A stretch of 5,190 nucleotides of DNA from Roseibacillus sp. (lineage in GTDB: Bacteria; Verrucomicrobiota; Verrucomicrobiia; Verrucomicrobiales; Akkermansiaceae), in assembly GCA_002729275.1 (NCBI GenBank), contig PBTP01000127.1, positions 10,525 to 15,714 of the forward strand, in the 5' to 3' direction. This document shows, in pieces, positions 1 through 5,190 of this stretch. Numbering within the stretch: the stretch's first letter is position 1; each line of letters begins with the position of its first letter. The position numbers were made by a program, and so were the translations under genes. The notes below the pieces were generated by a model, which ran no database searches, was not told the origin of the DNA, and saw only the letters and a list, made by a program, of their open reading frames with translations.

Positions 1-48
1 CAGACGAACCCTTATCAGTCGATGAAGGGGTTTATGGACTATCAGTAA
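1..48 (+). CDS. Possible C-terminal end of an upstream gene (partial)
   Basis: Frame 1 is open from the left edge and ends at a TAA at 46-48. It encodes a 15-residue tail, QTNPYQSMKGFMDYQ, whose mixed composition looks protein-like. A reading frame this short would be open by chance about half the time, so the support is thin. I do not recognise the protein. If real, it ends 148 bases before pyruvate kinase on the same strand, and the two could be neighbours in one direction of transcription. The sequence left of the window would decide this. Confidence 0.3.
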   Translation, partial: QTNPYQSMKGFMDYQ

Positions 49-196
49 CCCAAGTGCCAACCGTGAAGAAACAGAGAAGCTCAGAGTTCACGATATTCTC
101 TCTGGGAGCTGCAATCAGAGCGGCCAGCCCCTGGGGGAACACTTCTTTTCATCCATTGCTCTTGTCCACACCCCTCTATCCCGGCAGAATGATTCT

Positions 197-1600
197 GTGC
201 GGAGAACACGATTACTTGCGACTCTGGGACCGGCAACAGAGACCCTTGAGGCGATCAGGGAGCTGATAGTGGCAGGAGCCGACACCTTTCGGCTCAATAT
301 GAGTCACGCCTCCCACGAATGGGCTAGGATGGTTTCGGGCAATGTCAGGGAAGCTGCAAAGGATGCCCCCAGAGGACGTATGGTCGGACTGCTTTTCGAT
401 CTCCAGGGACCCTCAATCCGTACTGGAACCCTGCCTGAAGCCTTCTCCCTGAAGGAGGGAGATGAGGTTGAGTTCCGGTGCCGCGAAAGTGAACCACGCA
501 TCCCCTTGTCTACCACAGTCAACTATAGCGGGATTATTGAGGATGTTTCTGAAGGTGATTCCCTGCTGGTTGATAACGGAAGTATGATCATGAGGGTAAA
601 AGCGATCGATGAGGATCGTATCACCTGCACGGTAAGAACCGATGGATCGCTAGGATCGAGGCGTCATATCAACCTGCCCGGGGTCAGGCTGAACCTGCCT
701 GCCCTGACCGAAAAAGATCGGGCCGATATCAAGGTGGCCACGGAATGCGACGCGGACTTTATTGCGGGCTCCTTTGTCCGGGATGGAGAGCACGTCCACG
801 AATTACGGGCCGAGATCGAGCAATCTGGAGGTCACGCACAGATCATCTCAAAGCTGGAAGACCAGGAGGCCATTAAACACCTCGATGATATTGTCCAAGC
901 CTCTGACCTCGTGATGGTAGCCCGGGGAGACCTGGGAATTGAGGTGCATATCGAGGAACTTCCCATCATCCAGCGTCGGATCGTCAAGCGGTGTCACGAG
1001 CTTGGGCGCCGAGTCATTGTGGCTACCCACCTTCTCGAGTCCATGATCGACAACCCTACTCCCACGAGAGCCGAGGTCACCGACTGTGCCAATGCTGTTT
1101 ATGAAGAGGCGGATTCCCTGATGGTATCCGGGGAAACCTCCGTCGGACGCCATCCTCGCCGCTGCATTGAGGTCCTCGACCGCGTGGCTCGCCGGATCGA
1201 GCGTTCTGGGGGGCTCGGATATGCTCGAGACGCGGACCTGCCCACCAAACGACAGAGGGCCGTCAAGGCTGCTGTCGGCTTGGCTGACTCAATCCCGGAT
1301 GCGGCTCTCGTCGTCTTTACCCGAACTGGAGCTACTGCCAATCAAGCCGCCCTTCTCCGGCCACGGGGCCCGATCTATGCCTTCACCCCGGACGAGAAAG
1401 TCTGTCGAGGGCTCTCCCTCTCACGTGGGGTTCGCCCCTTTGTAATCCCGTTTCAGGAGAAACCCCGGGAAACGATCGCCGGGGCAATTGCTACCCTTCG
1501 CAACCGCCGCGACGTCCCCGCGGGGACTCCCCTCGTGATTTTTTCTGACACCTTTCAGGTTGAGAAGGCCGTTGACTCCATCCTCCTCGAGCACGCCTGA
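197..1600 (+). CDS. pyk: Pyruvate kinase
   Basis: Transfers phosphate from phosphoenolpyruvate to ADP, giving pyruvate and ATP, in the last step of glycolysis in the cytoplasm. At 467 residues it is full length for the family. Visible landmarks are the N-terminal RRTRLLATLGPATE, RLNMSH (R32, N34, S36), FDLQGPSIRTG at 67-77, the B-domain lid at about 78-165, IISKLED with K219 and E221, ARGDLG with R243 and metal ligand D245, ATHLLESM with T277, and PTRAE...ANA followed by MVSGET at 309-314. The C-terminal regulatory domain starts near 347 and contains a possible phosphate-binding loop, FTRTGATA, at 374-381. The start is GTG. The frame is open back to a TGA at 23-25, but no ATG, GTG or TTG lies upstream in frame, and the GTG places the conserved first strand exactly where the family has it. 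No good Shine-Dalgarno sequence is visible. Ser73 sits where K+-dependent enzymes have Glu and K+-independent ones have Lys. It is probably monocistronic and converges on the transporter gene. Confidence 0.96.
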   Translation: MRRTRLLATLGPATETLEAIRELIVAGADTFRLNMSHASHEWARMVSGNVREAAKDAPRGRMVGLLFDLQGPSIRTGTLPEAFSLKEGDEVEFRCRESEPRIPLSTTVNYSGIIEDVSEGDSLLVDNGSMIMRVKAIDEDRITCTVRTDGSLGSRRHINLPGVRLNLPALTEKDRADIKVATECDADFIAGSFVRDGEHVHELRAEIEQSGGHAQIISKLEDQEAIKHLDDIVQASDLVMVARGDLGIEVHIEELPIIQRRIVKRCHELGRRVIVATHLLESMIDNPTPTRAEVTDCANAVYEEADSLMVSGETSVGRHPRRCIEVLDRVARRIERSGGLGYARDADLPTKRQRAVKAAVGLADSIPDAALVVFTRTGATANQAALLRPRGPIYAFTPDEKVCRGLSLSRGVRPFVIPFQEKPRETIAGAIATLRNRRDVPAGTPLVIFSDTFQVEKAVDSILLEHA

Positions 1601-1622
1601 AGCTCGACCCTTTCCGACGTAA

Positions 1623-1640
1623 CAGCCCGCACTCAGGCTG
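1623..1640. terminator. Weak hairpin between convergent genes
   Basis: In the 44-base gap between the two stop codons, CAGCC (1623-1627) pairs with GGCTG (1636-1640) across an 8-base loop. A second short pairing, AGCTC (1601-1605) with GAGCT (1640-1644), could bracket it. There is no U-run on either strand, so this is not a typical intrinsic terminator. It is listed only because the position, shared by two convergent transcripts, is where a bidirectional terminator is expected. Confidence 0.2.
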
Positions 1641-1644
1641 AGCT

Positions 1645-3012
1645 CTATTCTCCGGAATCTTCCGTCCGCACGAATGCCACTTCCTTGACCCGACGCTCAT
1701 CGGCCGCAGTGACTTCAATCTGATACTCCCCTGCCTCGACTCTATCTCCCACTACCGGGAGACGCCCAAGCTTGGCAGAGAGGTATCCGCCTATAGTGGT
1801 GGCCTCCACCGCCTCAAGGCTCGGGGAGGCAACATGAGCTCCCAGCTCACTCAGCGGAAGAGAACCCGCTACCAGAATGCGATCGCTGTCCGAGACCGTC
1901 ACCTGATGAGGTTCGGCATCAAATTCATCACGAATATCTCCCACCAGTTTTTCAAGCACGTTATCAAGAAACACAATTCCCATGGGATCCCCAAATTCGT
2001 TCACGACCAACGCGAGATGAGACCGCTCTCTGAGAAACAGAGTCAACAGGGCATCGAGCCGCATGGCCCCGGGAACAGTGGGCATATCACGCCGGAGCTC
2101 ACGGAGGTCCGGCTCCGTATCATCTGAAACGGCAAGAAGATCCTTCAGATGAATCATCCCGAGAGTGCGATCGAGATGCCCTTCTACCAGCGGGAAACGC
2201 GTATGCTGTGTCTTGATCGCACGGGAAAGGTTACGCTGATAGGTTTCCTTGAGATCAAAGACAATCACCTCACCTCGCGAAATCATGACGTCGAGCACTT
2301 TAAGCTCGTTCAATTCAAGCGCCTTAATGAGGATTTCGCGCTCCGTGGTGGTCACCTCTGCATGTTTCTCACTCTCCTCGACAAGCTGAGCGAGCTCTTC
2401 TGCGCTGTGGACCTCATCATGGCCTGTAGGGTCCACCTTGAAAAACCGACGTAAAATCCACCCAGCTGATCCATTGATGATCCAGATCGCCCATCCAAAG
2501 CTCCAATAAAACCAGTGCAGCGGGCGAATCAACAAAAGGGTCGTTGGCAGCGCCTTGCGGATGGCGAGAACCTTTGGAACCTGCTCCCCCACGACCACGT
2601 GAATATACGAGAACGAAGCCGCAGCGATCAGGAAGGAGGTCACCCTGATCGCCACTGGGTGCCATCCGGTGTCCTGGAGAAGAGGAGCAACCAGCTTGAA
2701 GACCAGCGGCTCACCGAGCATGCCAAGCACGAGTGAGGCAACCGTGATTCCCAGCTGGCCTGCAGAAAGGTATCCGTCCAGTTTCGAAAGAGCTCTCAGA
2801 GCGAGATGCGAGTCCCGGGCCCCCTTGGCTTGCGCCTCAAGGACCTGACTTTTGCGCACTTTGACAAGAGCGAACTCTACCGCCACGAAAAACGCATTTA
2901 GAACCAAGAAGATGAAAATCCCGGCGAGATACAAAAGAAGCTCATTCCAACCGGGGAGACTTGTCGGAATCTCGGAGCCACTCGCTAGCAGAAATTGGAT
3001 GGGCGAACTCAT
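1645..3012 (-). CDS. CNNM/CorC (HlyC) family transporter, probable Mg2+ efflux
   Basis: A 455-residue inner-membrane protein with the standard order CNNM (DUF21) membrane domain, paired CBS domains, then the CorC_HlyC domain. Hydrophobic segments lie near 24-50, 85-110, 120-145 and 160-188. Family motifs are NAFFVAVEFALVKVR (39-53), GQLGITVASLVLGMLGEP (85-102) and VVGEQVPKVLAIR (140-152). CBS1 spans about 240-300 with TRFPLVEG and GMIHLKDLL. CBS2 spans about 308-362 with LALVVNEFGDPMGIVFLDN, followed by the FDAE linker. The C-terminal domain runs from about 375 to 450 with the IGGYL motif at 407-411. Characterised relatives export or transport Mg2+, with the CBS pair sensing nucleotide and Mg2+. 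Older names call these hemolysins, and no haemolytic role should be assumed. The gene begins 12 bases after the zinc-ribbon gene and is the last of the minus-strand cluster. An AGGGA at 3022-3026 overlaps the previous stop codon and is the likely ribosome binding site. The substrate is inferred from the family only. Confidence 0.92.
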   Translation of the reverse strand: MSSPIQFLLASGSEIPTSLPGWNELLLYLAGIFIFLVLNAFFVAVEFALVKVRKSQVLEAQAKGARDSHLALRALSKLDGYLSAGQLGITVASLVLGMLGEPLVFKLVAPLLQDTGWHPVAIRVTSFLIAAASFSYIHVVVGEQVPKVLAIRKALPTTLLLIRPLHWFYWSFGWAIWIINGSAGWILRRFFKVDPTGHDEVHSAEELAQLVEESEKHAEVTTTEREILIKALELNELKVLDVMISRGEVIVFDLKETYQRNLSRAIKTQHTRFPLVEGHLDRTLGMIHLKDLLAVSDDTEPDLRELRRDMPTVPGAMRLDALLTLFLRERSHLALVVNEFGDPMGIVFLDNVLEKLVGDIRDEFDAEPHQVTVSDSDRILVAGSLPLSELGAHVASPSLEAVEATTIGGYLSAKLGRLPVVGDRVEAGEYQIEVTAADERRVKEVAFVRTEDSGE

Positions 3013-3024
3013 GAGGGGAGGTCC

Positions 3025-3285
3025 CTACAGCTTTTCAAAAACACCTTCGTCTCGTTTTTCGAGGACAGTGAAGCCGGCATTCTTAGCCGCCTTTGCAGAA
3101 AAAGGTTTTGCCACCCGTGGTGAATGAACGCGACTAATCACCTTACGGACCGGATTTCTGCACAGAGGACACACCTCTAACGCTGGTCGATCTACCGGCC
3201 TTCTCAGCTCGAAGCCACGAGAGCAGCGAACACAGCTCTTGGAAGGATCATCCGGGTTTTCAGATAGATACTCGTAGAGGGGCAT
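3025..3285 (-). CDS. FmdB-type zinc-ribbon protein
   Basis: An 86-residue soluble protein that opens with MPLYEY, the hallmark start of the FmdB/CxxC zinc-ribbon family. Two CxxC pairs, C18-C21 and C39-C42, would bind one zinc ion. RPVDRPALEVCPLCRNPVRKVIS (29-51) matches the second half of the ribbon. The family is named after a putative regulator of the formamidase operon in Methylophilus, but most members have no known function, and a regulatory role is not shown here. It differs from the commonest form in that about 11 residues (LSENPDDPSKS) separate MPLYEY from the first CxxC, where typical members have only a few. The second half, from about residue 50, is basic with no recognisable domain. 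It lies between rpsN and the transporter gene in one direction, so cotranscription is likely. No Shine-Dalgarno sequence is seen upstream of the ATG. Confidence 0.85.
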   Translation of the reverse strand: MPLYEYLSENPDDPSKSCVRCSRGFELRRPVDRPALEVCPLCRNPVRKVISRVHSPRVAKPFSAKAAKNAGFTVLEKRDEGVFEKL

Positions 3286-3311
3286 CTGTGAAGCGGTCGG
3301 CAGGGTGTGAT

Positions 3312-3340
3312 TACCACTGCAATTCGAACCGCAGGAGGTA
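3312..3340 (-). other. Intercistronic stem-loop between rpsN and the zinc-ribbon gene
   Basis: Read on the minus strand, the core CTGCGGTTCGAATTGCAG (3334 down to 3317) folds back on itself as CTGC/GCAG, two G:U pairs, then TTC/GAA. TACC (3340-3337) pairs with GGTA (3315-3312), extending the stem beyond a small 2/1 internal loop. The two G:U pairs form only in minus-strand RNA, which is the operon transcript, and are A:C mismatches on the other strand. The central TTCGAA cannot stay fully paired to its tip, so the real loop is about four bases. It starts two bases after the rpsN stop codon and ends 26 bases before the next ATG. There is no following U-run, so an mRNA processing or stability element is likelier than a full terminator. 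Its biological role is inferred only. Confidence 0.4.
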
Positions 3341-3342
3341 GC

Positions 3343-3612
3343 CTACCAGCTGGACTTTGTCACGCCGGGAATCAGCCCTGCTGATGCCATCTCGCGAAAG
3401 GTGATCCGAGAGAGTCTGAAGCGCCGAAGAAAGGCCCTGCGACGACCGGTGACCTCACACCGATTGACCACACGAGTAGGGCTTGCGTCCCTTGGCAGCA
3501 TGCTGAGACCAATATAGTCCTTCTCCTTCTTCAGCTTGTGCCGAAGGTCCTTGAACTTCTCGACCGTCTTCTGCTTGCGCTTGTTTCGCTCTATCCAGCA
3601 CTTCTTTGCCAT
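3343..3612 (-). CDS. rpsN: 30S ribosomal protein S14, zinc-independent type
   Basis: A component of the 30S subunit head, contacting 16S rRNA. The 89-residue length, MAKK start, [19 protein letters not shown] (39-57), [16 protein letters not shown] (61-76) and the terminal IPGVTKSSW are all typical of S14. The zinc-binding short form carries CxxC-x12-CxxC. Here those four positions read C52, T55, S68 and T71, so the site is destroyed and the protein belongs to the zinc-independent class. It is shorter than the E. coli form (101) and the same length as the other 89-residue cysteine-less S14 proteins. It is the first gene of the minus-strand cluster and is not beside rplE or rpsH, its usual spc-operon partners. 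No Shine-Dalgarno sequence is present, and the ATG is preceded directly by a C-rich run (3613-3623). I see no palindromic Zur-like site in the upstream spacer. Confidence 0.95.
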   Translation of the reverse strand: MAKKCWIERNKRKQKTVEKFKDLRHKLKKEKDYIGLSMLPRDASPTRVVNRCEVTGRRRAFLRRFRLSRITFREMASAGLIPGVTKSSW

Positions 3613-3672
3613 GGGAGGGGGGGTCTTACGTGGATTCCGGTCCTATTCAAGGGTTTTTTACCCGGTGAGGCC

Positions 3673-3701
3673 ATTTGAAGAGGGAAGAAGCTAGGAAACA
3701 A
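3673..3701 (-). promoter_or_regulatory. Candidate promoter for the rpsN cluster
   Basis: On the minus strand, TTGTTT (3701-3696) and TCAAAT (3678-3673) are 17 bases apart. They match the sigma-70 consensus at 3/6 and 4/6 positions. A start near 3666 would give a leader of about 54 bases. That leader contains GGGTAAAAAACCC (3663-3651), a 4-bp stem with an A-rich loop. The location in the divergent spacer is right, but the match is mediocre. Confidence 0.25.
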
Positions 3702-3780
3702 GCATCTCCGGAACCATTTCCCGAAGATTCCTGTGCACTCGTTACTTGCAACAGGGATCTCGCGGCGTAGTTCTAGGACT

Positions 3781-5187
3781 ATGAGCGATACTCGCCTAGA
3801 AAGAGACTCCATGGGAGAAATGCCGGTTCCCGCGCAGGCCCTCTACGGAGCTTCCACCCAGAGGGCGGTCCTGAACTTCCCGATCTCCAACGAACCCGTT
3901 GAATCAGGGGTTGTGCATGCTTTTGGCCTGATCAAATGGGCTGCTGCGCGTGTCAACGGCGAGCTGGGCCATATCCCTGCGGATAAAACTCCCCTCATCG
4001 AGCAGGCCGCACGGGAGGTCTATGAGGGAAAGCTCGATGATCAATTCCCTGTAGATGTCTACCAAACGGGTTCTGGAACCTCGACCAATATGAACGCCAA
4101 CGAGGTGATCGCCAACCGCTGCGCACAAATAGCCGGAGTAGAGATCGATGCGGACAGAGAGAAGAAACCTGTTCACCCCAACGATCACGTTAACCAAGGC
4201 CAGTCATCAAATGACACCTTCCCTACCGCGATGCACATCGCCGCAGGAGTCGCCCTGAAAGAGGACCTCATTCCCACCCTGGAAGGTCTTCAAGACAGCC
4301 TTCAATCCAAGGCGTTGGAATTTCATGACATCCTTAAAATCGGACGAACCCACCTCATGGATGCGACCCCGGTTCGTCTCGGACAAGAATTTGGCGGCTA
4401 CGCCATGCAGCTTACCCGAGCCACGGACCGCGCTCACAAAGCCCTCAAAGCTATCCATGAGCTCGCCCTCGGCGGAACCGCCGTCGGAACGGGCCTCAAT
4501 TGCCATCCCGACTTTCCTCCCAGGGCTATCGCCTTCATCGCGGAGAAAACCGGTATTGAGTTTCGCGAAGCCGAAAACCATTTTGAAGCCCAATCCAGCA
4601 AGGACGCTCTCCTCGAGTGCCATGGACACCTCAACACTATCGCAGCCAGTCTTTACAAAATTGCTAACGATATACGACTCCTGAGCTCGGGTCCTCGATG
4701 CTCAATTGGTGAAATCTCACTCCCAGCAACCCAGCCCGGATCTTCCATCATGCCGGGCAAGGTCAACCCAGTCATGAGCGAAGCCGTCACCATGGTCGCT
4801 GCCCGTGTCTTCGGCAATCATTCTACTGTCACCTGGTGTGGCGCGAATGGGCATTTCGAGCTCAACGTAATGATGCCCGTGATGGCAAAATGCGTTATGG
4901 AAAGCATTCGTCTCCTCACAAACGTCTGCGGTATTTTCAGGGAAAAGTGCGTTGAGGGAATCGAAGCTCAGGTCGAACGGTGTAACGAGCTCATTGAGTA
5001 TTCACTTTCCATGGTGACCTCATTGGCGCCTGTGATTGGCTACGACAAGGCCAGCAATATCGCCAAAGAGTCCGTGGAATCCGGACGAACAGTCCGAGAA
5101 TTATGCTCCGAACGCCTTGAAGAACTCGGCCTTACAGAAGACCAGCTGAACTCCGCTCTCGATGCCGGCAAAATGGCGGGCGATTAA
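3781..5187 (+). CDS. fumC: Fumarate hydratase, class II
   Basis: Cytoplasmic iron-independent fumarase that interconverts fumarate and L-malate in the TCA cycle, normally as a homotetramer. From the ATG at 3781 it is 468 residues, the usual length. ERDSMGEMPVPAQALYG (7-23) is the expected N-terminus. Substrate-site motifs are TGSGTSTNMNANEV (96-109), HPNDHVNQGQSSND (132-145) and GRTHLMDATP (188-197) with H191. The superfamily signature GSSIMPGKVNP (320-330) carries catalytic S321, with K327 and N329. Gly in PGKVN favours fumarase over aspartase, which typically has PAKVN. The C-terminal lobe contains IGYDKASNIAK (419-429), and the gene ends naturally at TAA. A GTG at 3733 would add 16 residues (MHSLLATG...) with no family counterpart, so I prefer 3781. 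An AGGA only two bases before that ATG is too close to be a good ribosome binding site. It is transcribed divergently from rpsN, and no partner gene is visible before the window ends. Confidence 0.96.
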   Translation: MSDTRLERDSMGEMPVPAQALYGASTQRAVLNFPISNEPVESGVVHAFGLIKWAAARVNGELGHIPADKTPLIEQAAREVYEGKLDDQFPVDVYQTGSGTSTNMNANEVIANRCAQIAGVEIDADREKKPVHPNDHVNQGQSSNDTFPTAMHIAAGVALKEDLIPTLEGLQDSLQSKALEFHDILKIGRTHLMDATPVRLGQEFGGYAMQLTRATDRAHKALKAIHELALGGTAVGTGLNCHPDFPPRAIAFIAEKTGIEFREAENHFEAQSSKDALLECHGHLNTIAASLYKIANDIRLLSSGPRCSIGEISLPATQPGSSIMPGKVNPVMSEAVTMVAARVFGNHSTVTWCGANGHFELNVMMPVMAKCVMESIRLLTNVCGIFREKCVEGIEAQVERCNELIEYSLSMVTSLAPVIGYDKASNIAKESVESGRTVRELCSERLEELGLTEDQLNSALDAGKMAGD

Positions 5188-5190
5188 GGC

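Noticed and set aside
73..101. AGAGAA (73-78) and TTCTCT (96-101) as a terminator hairpin for an upstream gene.
   Set aside because: Six base pairs, low GC, a 17-base loop and no U-run. Too weak to call.
87..115. TTCACG and TGCAAT, 17 bases apart, as a pyruvate kinase promoter.
   Set aside because: Each box matches 4/6, which is common by chance in a 150-base leader, and nothing else supports it.
54..266. A 70-codon + strand frame, open in fact from base 3, overlapping the first 70 bases of pyruvate kinase.
   Set aside because: It runs 70 bases into a certain gene, its product resembles no family I know, and its composition does not look like a real protein. Most likely chance.
2149..2454. 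A 101-codon + strand frame inside the transporter gene.
   Set aside because: It is antisense to the conserved CBS-domain region, with no family resemblance and no ribosome binding site. A shadow.
3301..3345. A tRNA gene on the minus strand, suggested by GGTTCGAAT, which resembles a T-arm.
   Set aside because: The bases flanking TTCGAAT do not form the required 5-bp T-stem (position 61 is T, and 52/62 clash), and there is no acceptor stem, D-arm or anticodon arm in the 57-base gap.
3624..3650. TTGAAT and TAAGAC, 16 bases apart on the minus strand, as the rpsN promoter.
   Set aside because: The -10 box is poor and would place the transcript start almost on the ATG, leaving practically no leader.
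3733..3780. GTG at 3733 as the fumC start, adding 16 residues.
   Set aside because: The added residues have no counterpart in class II fumarases, and the ATG at 3781 gives the standard N-terminus and length.
4207..4629. A 140-codon minus-strand frame inside fumC.
   Set aside because: It lies wholly within a certain gene on the opposite strand and has no recognisable domain. A coding shadow.

Overview
This is an ordinary bacterial chromosomal housekeeping segment with five complete genes. They are a pyruvate kinase on the + strand, a compact minus-strand cluster read as rpsN, then an FmdB-type zinc-ribbon protein, then a CNNM/CorC-family membrane transporter, and a class II fumarase on the + strand. 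Base composition looks moderately GC-rich and even, coding density is high, and I see no insertion sequence, phage gene, CRISPR array, tRNA or rRNA. The protein styles (the ATHLLESM pyruvate kinase, the FmdB relative with a stretched first half, the 89-residue cysteine-poor S14) together with poor Shine-Dalgarno sequences made me think of the Verrucomicrobiota/PVC side of the bacteria. That is an impression from family resemblance and not a demonstration.

Layout. Bases 1-48 may be the last codons of an upstream + strand gene. Bases 49-196 are a leader with no convincing gene. Pyruvate kinase occupies 197-1600, starting at GTG. It converges on the transporter gene (3012 to 1645, minus) across a 44-base gap holding only a weak hairpin. 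The transporter follows the zinc-ribbon gene (3285 to 3025) by 12 bases, and that gene follows rpsN (3612 to 3343) by 57 bases. The 57-base gap contains an extended imperfect stem-loop. A 168-base divergent spacer (3613-3780) separates rpsN from fumC (3781-5187).

How the genes fit together. Pyruvate kinase (last step of glycolysis) and fumarase (TCA cycle) are both central carbon enzymes, but they are separate transcription units here. The minus-strand trio is probably one operon. It joins a ribosomal protein that has lost its zinc site, a small predicted zinc-binding protein and a probable Mg2+ transporter. A link between translation and metal supply is tempting but is only inference.

I did not find a clearly new biological system. 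The points most worth a second look are the unusual monovalent-cation motif of the pyruvate kinase (Leu/Gln/Ser/Thr where families have Thr/Lys/Glu/Thr or Leu/Gln/Lys/aliphatic), the stem-loop between rpsN and the zinc-ribbon gene, and the anti-Shine-Dalgarno-like CCTCC tract repeated in each non-coding interval of the minus-strand operon.
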